Positions 37,616 to 49,500 of a stretch of DNA of 64,000 nucleotides are shown here, in pieces. How positions within the stretch are numbered: the first letter of the stretch is position 1; each line of letters begins with the position of its first letter. The position numbers were made by a program, and so were the translations under genes. The DNA is from Nemopilema nomurai. Its lineage: Eukaryota; Cnidaria; Scyphozoa; Rhizostomeae; Rhizostomatidae. The notes beneath the pieces are model-generated. The model was not told the DNA's origin, did not search any database, and worked only from the letters and a program-made list of their open reading frames with translations. The DNA lies in assembly GCA_003864495.1 (NCBI GenBank), contig ML133421.1:1240001-1304000 (forward strand), read 5' to 3'.

Positions 37616-40564
37616 TTTATTGACATCCAGGTGTAAATCTTTTATACAACGTCAGTGTAGAGAACTATTCTTCACATAACTGCTAATAATTTTGATAGTT
37701 TTGTAAATGAATAGTGCCGGATTCTTCTTCAAATTGTATTTTACCTAACCAGCAACATTTGCAATTGACTCTGGCAGATTTTACAACAAATTTAATTTGG
37801 AAGGCTTCGGGGAGTGATAAGCAGCTTTATTTGCTGATTAGAGCTTTTAGAATAATCCAGTTTTATCTGTAAGCTTTTAGTGTCAAAGAAGCATTTAGTA
37901 CTTTCCAAAAATTGAAAAGAGGGAAGTCCTGTCTGAATTTGCTTCCCATTAAAACTTTAATTTTATCGAAAAAAGTTTAGTGTTTAAAGGTTTTGTAAAT
38001 CTGCAGGTTAAGTTTGTTCAAATGCCCTGACTGATATGAAGAATGGAAATAACCACCAGTTCAAAAGTTGAAGTGCAGAGAGCTAGGCTTGTCTTGTTCG
38101 TATGGGGCGGCAGAGGGGGTAGGGTAATCCATAATTGTATGGATATACTTAAATTGTGGTTGGAAAACGTGCTAGAGCGACTAAGTTATCAAAGCGAATG
38201 TAGAAAAAATTATTATAAACGATAGAAAAGGAAAGAGATACACGGCCTACATATGGGAAATAGCCAGTGTTCAGGACAATGGCCTAAATATTAGATGAGC
38301 ATATTTTCGACGGTGCTTGATATTTTCAAAAATTGTGAAATAGCGAAGATATGACACAAGCACCAAGGCCTCCCTCTTAGGCCACAGTTGGCCAGTGTCT
38401 GCCATATGCCCTCCTTTTAAAGTCTGGTGCTTCCTTTCTCAAAGGTTTCGTGAGTTGAAAATGGGCGAGTAAGGGGGTCGTACAGTTAGTTAACTTGTGA
38501 ACAAGTGCTTTGTGTTACAAAACTTCACAATTGCTAGAAAGAGCGGAACTAGTTTTCGCATACTTAAAAGTACTTTTTTCGTCCGACACTTCTCAGTGTA
38601 TGCAAACGTCGAAAGATAACCAAAAACTGACCTAATAAATAGCCAGATGCGGATCGAAACACTAGTTAACTTATCCATCTCTCAGTCAGAAATTCCCACA
38701 TGCTATCCCCAATGTAGAATATGGCGGTCACTATTTCGGAATGACGGCTCCCCCAAAACAAACAGTCTAGGCACATCACTGCAAATGGTAGCTTAATGAG
38801 ATGTTTTATTCACAAAAGCTTTATAATCATTAGCACGACCCACGAAACACAGTGAATCACTCAAGTGAATCACCTTCGGCATGTATACACCAGATTCGCA
38901 CTGTCCTGCATCAAGTGTCTTTGTCCAAATTTCTTTTGGCCTAAACCCTAATTATCGCAGACAAAGCCTCCGCCGCCTCTTGAACCCATCGGACTACGCT
39001 TCGGCAAACACGCGATGTCCTCTTGATGCCCTGTGTCAGCATCTGCACTTTTGTTTCCATTCAGTATATGCTGGCATGGAATAGCGGCGTATTGCTAATT
39101 CCAATCCCTCTGATTAATTCTGTTTTCGTCGTAATTATCTCCAAATGATGCCAATGGTAACCGCCCTTTCATTTGGCTCTTAATAGCATCCGCCGCCACG
39201 CTGAAATGCGTCCTGTTTACCTCTCTATCGATTCATTACAGATGACGTCATCTCTTAACGATACCTGAAACACCTTTCACTATATTGTCGCATTTTCCGT
39301 GCAGTTGTTTTGTGGGGGCTTCAGAGGGGATGTCAAATTGATGGACTACCATCAGGTTTGAACCCCGCTAACAGCCTTTTTTCTTGGAGCTTAAAAGTTA
39401 GGATCAGCTTGACTGTTTATAATCTTTCAAAGAGTAATGTAATTTCCCCTCTGGTCCTTTGAAGTTATCAAGGGATAATAAAAAAATATGTATATCAGAC
39501 GAATCCTTCTCCGGGACACTGTTGTAGAAGATGAGGTGTCATAGCTTCATGATTATCGTTACTTTTAATCAAATCAAATAAATTCTAAAAGTCTTCAGGG
39601 GCATACTTTGCAATACCCTAAAATAACAAAAATTGTTGGATTCTAACCCTAAATTGGGGCCCCTGAATGTGCCAAGGTAGTTCGTATCATACTACTCAAT
39701 TCATCAACAGCATTTCGTATAGGCTTAATAAAATTTTGCGTGGGGCCTCCAAAAATTAAAATCCTTTAGGAGCCCATGGGTAAATGTAGGATTGTCATGA
39801 AGTTGTTTTTTTAAACCAAACATCAAACGATTATTATTTTAACGAGCATTATTTTAATGATTTAGTACCCTTGAAACCTAAAAGAAAACAGAATTTGAAA
39901 GGGGAATTTAGTTACCACATACATGATATTATTGGAGGCAATACTGTAGGGTGGGAGCAGTTTGGCAAGAAAAAGAAGACAGGCACAGATATGCTTGGAA
40001 ATTAAAAACTTCGGCGCAATACCGACGCGTTGTGGAAATAACTGACTGGTAAGAAGCTAATTAAACACTATTTGACTTCGCTCCACATGCAGAAATACTC
40101 ATCTCAGGAACTTGATTGCTATTTTAAATGGAGCAATGCACGCAGGTCGATCAATTTGAGGTTTACGAAAGGCCCAAATGTCTTTTTGGCTACGCAGCTA
40201 AGGTGTAGCTGGGCTGGCGCGTTCGCAAAGCTCTCACCGGTTGATTGACATGTTTGAGTATTATGACTCTTCGGACCGAACGTGCTGCAAACAAATCGTT
40301 GGAAATTGGTGATAATCTCGGTTATATCATATAACGAGGGAGTCCTTGTCGTCTTTTCACCGAGAAATGGTTCCATCTTACTGTTCCACGAAGATCGGCA
40401 CTTGTTTTTGAGGCATTTACCCCGTCCTTTGCTGATCATAAGTCGGTGCTCGTTCGCCGTGATCCTGCCAGGACACAATCAGTGTCCGGAGTGCTTCAGC
40501 TCTCGGAAGAATGGAATTCTTATATTGATGGATGCATATTTCAAGAAAAACGACAGGATACGAG
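37616..40564. other. Intergenic region between WDR17 and the dachsous gene
   Basis: WDR17 3' untranslated sequence should occupy the left part, and the dachsous promoter and 5' untranslated exon the right part. I found no supported gene, RNA or repeat here. The small open frames on both strands lack start context, domain features and splice signals. Confidence 0.45.
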
Positions 40565-43500
40565 ATGCTGTGGCTGTCCAGGATTCCCGTGAGTTTGAGT
40601 TGGTTGTTTGCCATACTGTCCATGTTTTCATGGTGTGTTAGTTCTGTGCAAGTGTTCAATTTCAGTGTTACCGAGGAACAGCGTCCTGGTCAGTTTGTAG
40701 GCAAAGTTCACCCCGGAAATTCGTTTTCTTTGTTGAACGAGAACGAAAAATTTAATGTGTCTAACGATGGAATAATTCGGACTATTAAAAAGTTAGACAG
40801 AGAAGAATTCTCTCAATTCACTTTGTTGATTTCTCTGCCCGGAGGTATTATCTTTCAAGCTAACGTTCACGTTAAAGACATAAATGACAACATTCCAACA
40901 TTCAGTTCTTCTGAATTAAGCTTCAAGATTTTAGAATCGACTCCTGTTGGACATAAATTGTCTTTGACTCCTGCTGTGGACAGAGATTTTGGACTAAATG
41001 GGAGCCTTGCTTACAACATTTTATCAGGGAATGTTGGATCTAGTTTTGGCATTCGTTATGTTGTCAGTACCAATATGCTGGATCTTCTTGTAAATAGATC
41101 ACTAGACAGAGAAACAGTAAAGGGTTTTAGCCTAAATCTGTCAGCTTGTGACCACGGCCTTCCAAAACGGTGTGGCTTTTGTATTGTCAAGATAGAGTTG
41201 CAAGATGTCAATGACAATGCCCCAGTATTCAACCCCACAAGGTACAATGGAAATATAACTGAAAACTCGGTGGTAGGAACATCAATTATCAGGGTAAATG
41301 CAACTGATATTGATGAAGGGACAAATGCAGAGATCAGCTATTCAATTGAAGCTAATTCTGATCCACAGGGCCTCTTTTCATTTAGCTCTAGACAGAAAGG
41401 GGTTTTGATAAGCAATGCCAGATTTGACTATGAGAGGAATAAAGAATACCAGATAATTATAAAAGCAACAGATAATGCAGGTGTCAATTCAAAGAGCAAC
41501 ATTGCCCATGTGAAGATACATATCCTTGATGTCAATGATAATCCTCCAGTTTTGAAGATTACATATTTCAAAGAAGGGAGTTACCAGGTGCAGGAAGGTG
41601 CATCTGTTGGCACAAATGTTGCATTGATTACAGTGTCTGATGCTGATTCTGGCCAAAATGCTGAGTGTAATGTTGGATTAATGACTGGCCAAGAGTACTT
41701 TTCATTGACAAAGAATTCTCGTTCTCAGAAGAGTTTTTTGCTTTCTGTTATTGGTACAATTGACAGGGAACAAAATTCTCAGATATCCATTAAGGTAAAT
41801 GCAACTGACAATGGAGTGCCAAAACAATCATCACAAAAGACTTTCTTTATCAACATTGGAGATGAAAATGACAATTCACCAGTTTTCCAGAACACACCCT
41901 ACTCAGCACAAGTGAACGAATCAGTGTCACATTCCCAATCAATATTCAGGGTAACAGCTACAGATGAAGACTTGGCATCTAACTCAAGAATTTCATACAG
42001 CATTATTAACAACACTGAGTACTCAAGTTGGTTTACAATTGACAAGACATCTGGAAATATATATACTACAAGTTTAATAGACCATGAAAAGAGTAACACA
42101 GTTTCACTTCTTGTTAATGCTGCAGACAATGGCAAACCATCAAAAGATGCAAATGTTTCTATTGCTTTCACAATTCTTGATGCAAATGATAATGCACCTG
42201 TTTTTTCACAGTCAAGTTACACTTTTTCTGTTGTGGAAAATAGAACTTCCCAGCAATATCTTGGTTCTGTGTCAGCCTCAGATGCTGATACAAGACAGTT
42301 TTTACCAATAAGGTATTCTATTCAAGGCTCAACCTACTTTCAGATTAATCCATCAACAGGTGGTATAACAACAAGCCATTTATTTGATAGAGAGAAACAA
42401 CCAACACATGTTTTTACAGTTGTGGCATCTGATGTTGGAGGACTACAAGGTTCTTCCACTGTCAATGTGAATATTGCTGATATCAACGACAATAGTCCTT
42501 TTTTCCCTCAGACATTCTTTAACATTTCAATAAATGAGAATACTCCAACAGGAAGGAGAATTGCTTCAATTGTTGCAAGAGATGATGATACTGGTGAGAA
42601 CGCCATTATTGTGTACGAACTGCATAGTTGTAATCCTTGCAGTATGTTTACAATTGATAACAAGACTGGTGACTTGTTGTTAGCAGCTCGTTTGAACCAC
42701 ATGGCTCAAAGCATTTATCATTTGTCAGTGTCATGTAAAGATGCACGTGGCCTAATAGGCACTAACAGAGCCTCTGTTATTGTGAACATTTTACCTGCTG
42801 TTAAGAAACAGCCAAAGTTTGAGTCAAACCATTACACCTTCACTTTTGCTGAAAACCAGACTGCTGGGTCATTTGTTGGACAAATTGTTGCCAAAATGGA
42901 TGGTGCATTTGTAGGCGAGTCATTGGATTTTCAGATCTTGTCTCAAACAGTGGCTATGTCATTTTCAATAAATTACACAGGAGGTCTTCATAGTAGAAAA
43001 GTTATTGACTTTGAAAAGGACAAAGGCTTCTTCTCAGTTGTCAGAGTAACAGTGTTTGGAACAAATCTAACAGCCACCACAAACTTGACTATAACTGTTT
43101 CTGATGTTAATGATAATTACCCACTGTTTAATGCCAGTGCAATGTCTGTTCGGTTAAATGAAGGAGTCCCACTTGGATACCAGTTTTTCTCTGCAAAAGC
43201 TGTGGACTTGGATTCAGGAGAGAATGCTCGAATTTCATATTCATTCCAATCCCCATCAACGCATATAGATTTGAATGCACAGACTGGTGTCCTTTCTACA
43301 AAAAGTTTAATTGATTATGAAGAATTGAAGGAATTCAATGTTGTTATTGTTGCAAAGGACAATGGAACACCCAAAAATGGAACATTGCACCTCAAAGTTG
43401 TAATTGTTGATGTAAACGACAACCCCCCAAGTTTTAAACTGTCATCTTACTTTGCAAGTGTTTCAGAGGATGCAGCAATTGGACATACCTTTTTTAAATT

Positions 43501-46500
43501 TAATGTCACTGATTCTGATTCTGGCATTAATGGACAGTTCACATTGGCGTTTAAGATGTCAGCACACTCAGACATGTTTACGTTGTTATATGATGGCAGA
43601 GTACAGGTGGCAAAGAAACTTGACAGGGAAGTAAAAACTGACTATGCTTTTGTTGTTGTTGCAACAGACAAAGGTTATCCTCAACACTCAAGTCAGGTGA
43701 GTCTGACTATTATTATTACTGATGTCAATGACAACCAGCCTGTGTTTGGTGTCAGAAGTATCCGCTTCTCTGTCTGTGAGGAACAGTCCCCAGGAACAGC
43801 TGTAGAAGCAGTGACAGCTGTTGATAAAGATGAAGGAAGTAATGGTCTTGTTTCCTATAATTTGCAGCCGAGTAGCCCATATTTTGAAATTGACTCGATA
43901 ACTGGGATGATAAAGACAAGGGTTAAATTTGACCGTGAATCACCCCAAGAATTGTACAGTCTTGTGGTAAATGCAACAGATGGTGGAAGCCCTAGCAAAT
44001 CTTCTCTTATTGATGTTACAATAAGTATTTGTGATGTTAATGACAATGCACCATTATTCAAGAAAAAGGGTCCATACATTTTGGCCATTTTGAATGGCTT
44101 AACAAGGAATACAAATATATTGCATGCAGAAGCATCAGACAGGGACCTTGGCTTGTCATCAGAGATAACTTACTCCTTGCATGGATTGTATGGTGAAGCA
44201 AGGCATTTGTTTAAGGTCGATCAAGCCACTGGTTGGGTCAGCACAAACAGAAACCTTGCTTTTGTTTCTAAAAATATGTACAATTTTTCTGTTGTTGCTA
44301 TGGATAAAGGAGTGCCAAAAATGGCAAACATTCAGACAGTTATTGTTTTCCTCTTGCCTGGAAATGGACAAAGTACAGTGTTTTCAAATTACAACAGAAC
44401 TCTTCTACTTGCTGAGAACACAAGACCTAACACAACAATTCTGCATGCTGGAATAGGATCTGGTAGTGGATGGGAATTTCAGATTACGGATGGGGATTCT
44501 GGCGGATATTTTCAGATTGGTAGAAGCAGTGGTGCGATTAAGCTTGCATCCTTGTTATCCTATGAAGTTACAAAAAGCTTCGTCCTTAAAATTGAAGCCA
44601 AAGAGATTAGTGGTTCAAGAACTGGCGTGATGTATCTTTGCATCTTTGTGCTTGATCAAAATCGTGAGTGGCCAGTGTTCCTAAGGAATCCTATGGTGAG
44701 TGGTCAGAATGAAAACACCCCACCAAGGGGATTTATGTACCAAGCTATGGCCATTGACAATGATTATGAAGCAATGGGCAGCTGCTTTATTCTATTATAT
44801 CTCAGGGCCCAGGTGAACCCTCCTTTGATATTGACCCATTTACTGGCATGATCACAAATACAAAGCTTCTGGACCGAGAGAAAGTTTCCCAGTGGACATT
44901 GATTATCAAGGCACAAGACATGGCCATCAATGCCAGTGCTAGACATTCCACAACTGCAACAATGAAGCTTATAGTTTTTGACTTGAACGACAACAGACCA
45001 CATTTTCTTTCAAGGAATTACAGTTACATGATGGAAGACGAGAGAATAGGCTATCCAGTGCAAAGAGTTGTTGCCAGCGATGCAGATCAATCAAGTAATG
45101 CAAGAATATCCTACGCCTTGGTAGGGGGAAACGAAAGAGGGAAATTCAGAATCGATGCAAACACTGGAGAGATAATTTTGATTAAAAAACTTTCTTTCAA
45201 TGAGCAGTCACACTATTCATTAACGATCGTCGCATCGGATAAAGGGAGTCCTAGTCTTTCAAGCACACAGATACTAAATGTCGAGATTATCGATGTTAAC
45301 AACAATGGCCCAATTTTTATTCAACGCACATTTCTTGGAAATATCACGGAAGGTCGGCCACGTGACACGAATGTTTTGCAGGTCCGAGCAACTGACATGG
45401 ATTCAGGAAGTAATGCAAAGATAATATATCGTCTGGAAGAGAATTCCCACTTCAAGATTGATAGCCAAACTGGTTGGATCTCAACGAAAGCAGAAATCGA
45501 TAGGGAGAAATGGTCACGGTACAAGCTGAGCATTTCAGCGGACAATAACGTTTGGCCATTTCACTCAGATACAGCGAATGTTGTCATTGATGTCAATGAT
45601 ATAAATGACTGTCCTCCAGTGTTTATTGACGGGCCTTCGATCAATTTCACCGTGTTTGAAAATTCAAAGACAGTTGCCCACCGATTTGTCGCTAGTGACT
45701 GCGACACAAAACCAAATGATGACATTCATTATCGGATTGTTGAAGGTGACCGGAGCAAGTTCAGCTTGGATGCTTTGTCCGGCGTTCTGTCAACTGCGGA
45801 GGCTTTAGACAGGGAGGTGCAGTCAGTGTATGAGATCAAAGTCCAGGGAAGGAATACTGCAGCACCGTATCATTCAGTGCAACAAACAGCGAGAATCTTT
45901 GTTCGCGATTTAAACGACAACAATCCGATATTCACGAAGAGATTGTATTCTGCGACGATTTCAGAGAATGCTGCACTAAACACGACAGTACTGCGTGCTC
46001 AAGCATCCGATGCCGATGCAGGCTCGAATGGGCAAATCGTCTACACGATCACCAGGAACAAGACATCCATACCATTTGAAATTGACCCAAACACAGGAGA
46101 TGTTTATGTGAACGGCCAGCTTGACTATGAGGGGACAAAAATGTACAGGTTTGAAGTGAAAGCGTCCGACTTGGCCCCGTACGGAAAGCGGACAAATACG
46201 ACGACAGTGGCGATTCATATCAGCGACTACAATGACAATGCACCCGTATTTACCTCGCCAATTTTTGAAGGAAACAGCACTGGCTCCATATCTGTTCGAG
46301 CAACTGATGCTGACAGTGGCCTGAACGGTAAAGTACGCTACAGATTCGTGCAAAGCAACAGCGTTTTTCAGATCGATGCGGAGACCGGGAAAGTGACGTT
46401 CCACAACCCGGCAGTGGGACGATACAAGCTGAACGTTGAGGCATATGACTCAGGAACACCCCGGCAAAGCAGCACCACCACCCTCATAATCAACGTGGGA

Positions 46501-49500
46501 AGTTACAGCTTGCTGATGCCGACGTTCCTGAACAAGTCAGCCTCCGTCAGGATTCCCGAGAACCTCGCGGAGTCTTCCTTTGTCGCCAAGATGGTTGCCA
46601 GAAGCTCTTCTTCTCGCATCACCTACACGATCGAAGCCAGCGCTCAAAGCTCGGGGGCTAGGCCACCATTCAAGATTGACCCGGTAACGGGGGTTGTGTC
46701 CGTCAATAACCCAGCTCTTTTGGATTACGAAAAGACCAAGTCGTTTGAAGTTGTCATTCGAGCGTCCATCAACGGAAATGACACGCTCAGCACCTACGAA
46801 AGGCTCAGAATAAATCTGACGGATGTTAATGACAATGCTCCGGTTATAGATCAAAGAAACCACGTTATGAGATTCCTAGAAGCATTACCGGGAGACAGTC
46901 AAGTAGACATAGTCGTAAAGCAATTCACTGCACGTGACGCAGATTCGGGGAAGAATGGAGAGATAGAGTCGATCAGCATTTCTGCTGGCAACGAAGACAA
47001 TGTTTTCTATATGCACCTTGGTGTTCTGGTGTTGAAGAAGAGCCTCGATTATGAACGGAAGAGAGTTCACAGGCTGGAAATCAAAGCCAAGGATGAAGGA
47101 AGCCCGCCGAAATATACGACCACACGCTTCACCGTCAACGTTGTAGATGTCAATGACCATCCCCCCGTCTTTGTTAGCGTTGGACCTCAAAAGATATCGG
47201 AGGACGCCAGCCCTGGGGCCTTGATATGCATCGTGGAGGCGACAGACTTGGACGAAAGCTCGAAGAAGGCAATCAAGTACAACCTGATACCAAACGAAGT
47301 GAGTGAACGGCATTTCTACATCGACCCAACCAAGGGGGCAGTAAAATTGCTCAGGAAGCTGGACTACGAAGAAAGGAGACAGTTTAGAGTTGGAGTTGAA
47401 GCCAGCGATGGAAAGTACAAGTCCAACATGACACTGCTTATTAATGTGGAAGACACGAACGATAACGCGCCGCAGTTTAGCAAGCCAGGGTATGACGTCT
47501 ATTTACCTGAAGTTGTTCCTGCAAACTACGTCATCATAAGACTGAATGCAACTGACCGGGATAGCGGCATTTTCGGGAAGATTCGCTACAGCATTCCTTA
47601 CCCACCCATCGATGCGTTCCTCATTGATCAGAACACGGGGGTTATCACTGCTACGAAGAGAATTGTCTTGAACCCACGCAACCCCCCCTACGAGCTACTA
47701 GTATTTGCACTGGATGGAGGCATGCCTCCTTGGCAAACACGCACCCGAGTCCATTTACGTGTCAAGGACCCCAATTATGCAGGGCCTAAGTTCGACAGCC
47801 GAATCTACCCCAAGAGAAGGCGGATATTTGAGAATATGCCAATCGGCGGCCTAATCGAAACGGTCAAAGTGATGGACGAATCTAATTTGCCCGGAATGCA
47901 GGTTGAGTATAGCTTACGGGGAGGAAACGAAGAAGGACGCTTTTACATTGACCCGTTGTTCGGCAAAATACAGCTGGCGGCTCTTCTTGACCGCGAAAAT
48001 ATAAGCAGTTACAGACTGGTTGTCAGAGCGACGGACCGAGGTACTCCTCCGCAGTACAACGAAACGACTGTTGACGTCATCTTGGTTGATGCAAACGACA
48101 ACAGCCCTGTTTTTGACAAGAAGGTGTATGTCGTGTCTGTGAAGGAGGACATTCCGCAAAATACAGTGCTGGTGAGAGTGAATGCGACGGACCGGGACGA
48201 CCCTGACCCGGTCATCGGAAATGGAATCATCGGGAGGTACGCAATCACGAGTGGGAACTCGTTAAACTGGTTTGAGATCAATTCACACGGGGCTATCACT
48301 TTGATACGGCTGCTGGACAGAGAGTCAACCCCCGTTCATCGATTGACAGTGACAGCCACCGACAAAGGTTAGTGCGCTTTCCATTCTTGCATCGTCATAA
48401 TCAGTGTTACCGCCATCATAATCACGATTGCCATCATCATAATAGTGATTGCTATCATCATAATTGTGATTGCCATTATCAAGATTGCAATCACCATTGT
48501 AAGCATGATTTACTTTGACGTCATCCTTAAACGTAATCCTCTCCGCTTTAAGCTTGATGGCAATAAACCAACATCCCCCAGCCCAGTAAAAAGCTACATT
48601 TGTTCATATATATGGAGCTGCTGACAAGTGAACGCGTGTCAAGTATAACATACCCCGTGACTATTGCAAAGTGCAACAGTGATCATTTTACTTAAAGTGA
48701 ATGGGTGAATAATTTATTGATGTTGTTGATTTTAAAGGGTGTTAAAGTTTTGGTCATCGCATATTGGCATTTGGAGATTTAATTATTTGTGCTTTTCTGA
48801 TCACGTTGGCCTAGAAAGGGTTGTGACGCACGTGGTTATTTCTATCACAGGGAAACCACCGCTAACTGGGGACACATCGGTGGTGATCAAGTTGGAAGAC
48901 GTGAATGACAACAGACCAGAGCTGGGAATCCCTAACATCGAGAATCTGAAGGTTTTGGAGGGATCCGAGGCTGGCAAACTAGTGTTCAAGGCAACCGCTG
49001 ATGATCGGGACCAAGGGCTCAATGGCCTGGTAGCGAACTTTGCTTCTTTTTCTCTTGTTCTTGTTGTTGTTGTTACTGTTCACTTTACAAAAATTATTGA
49101 TTAAGGCCATTGAATGCTGAAATGCATACATCGTCGAGCTGTGGCACTCACCACTTAAGGCTTCAGCTTAGCTGGTTTGCCAGAGCACTGTGAACTGCGA
49201 GACAGCCTTTCTTCACGACCCTTTTCTCAAGAGCATCCCCGGTGTCCACGCAACTCATCCCTGATTAGCCCCAACCCTGTATTGATATGGCGTGAAAGTG
49301 GGAACCCTAGCCCTCTGGCATCTGTGTTTAAGATGCCCCTTTTGAATGCATGCAAGAAAAAGTACGATTATTAATATTCATTAAGAAGTATATAAATTTG
49401 GGAGAGTAAAAATTCTCTCCAAATGATCTCTTTGCCGTTGATAGACATTAGACACAAAAGTCACATCATGCCATCACTTTAAGCCCTGAAGTCGTTTTCA

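Noticed and set aside
38043..39084. Small plus-strand frames between WDR17 and dachsous
   Set aside because: They have no family resemblance, no splice continuity and no codon bias that stands out from the surrounding AT-rich sequence.
45976..47313. Minus-strand open frames of 108-142 codons under dachsous
   Set aside because: They mirror the GC-rich half of the cadherin exon. High GC at codon position three suppresses antisense stops; no domain is visible.
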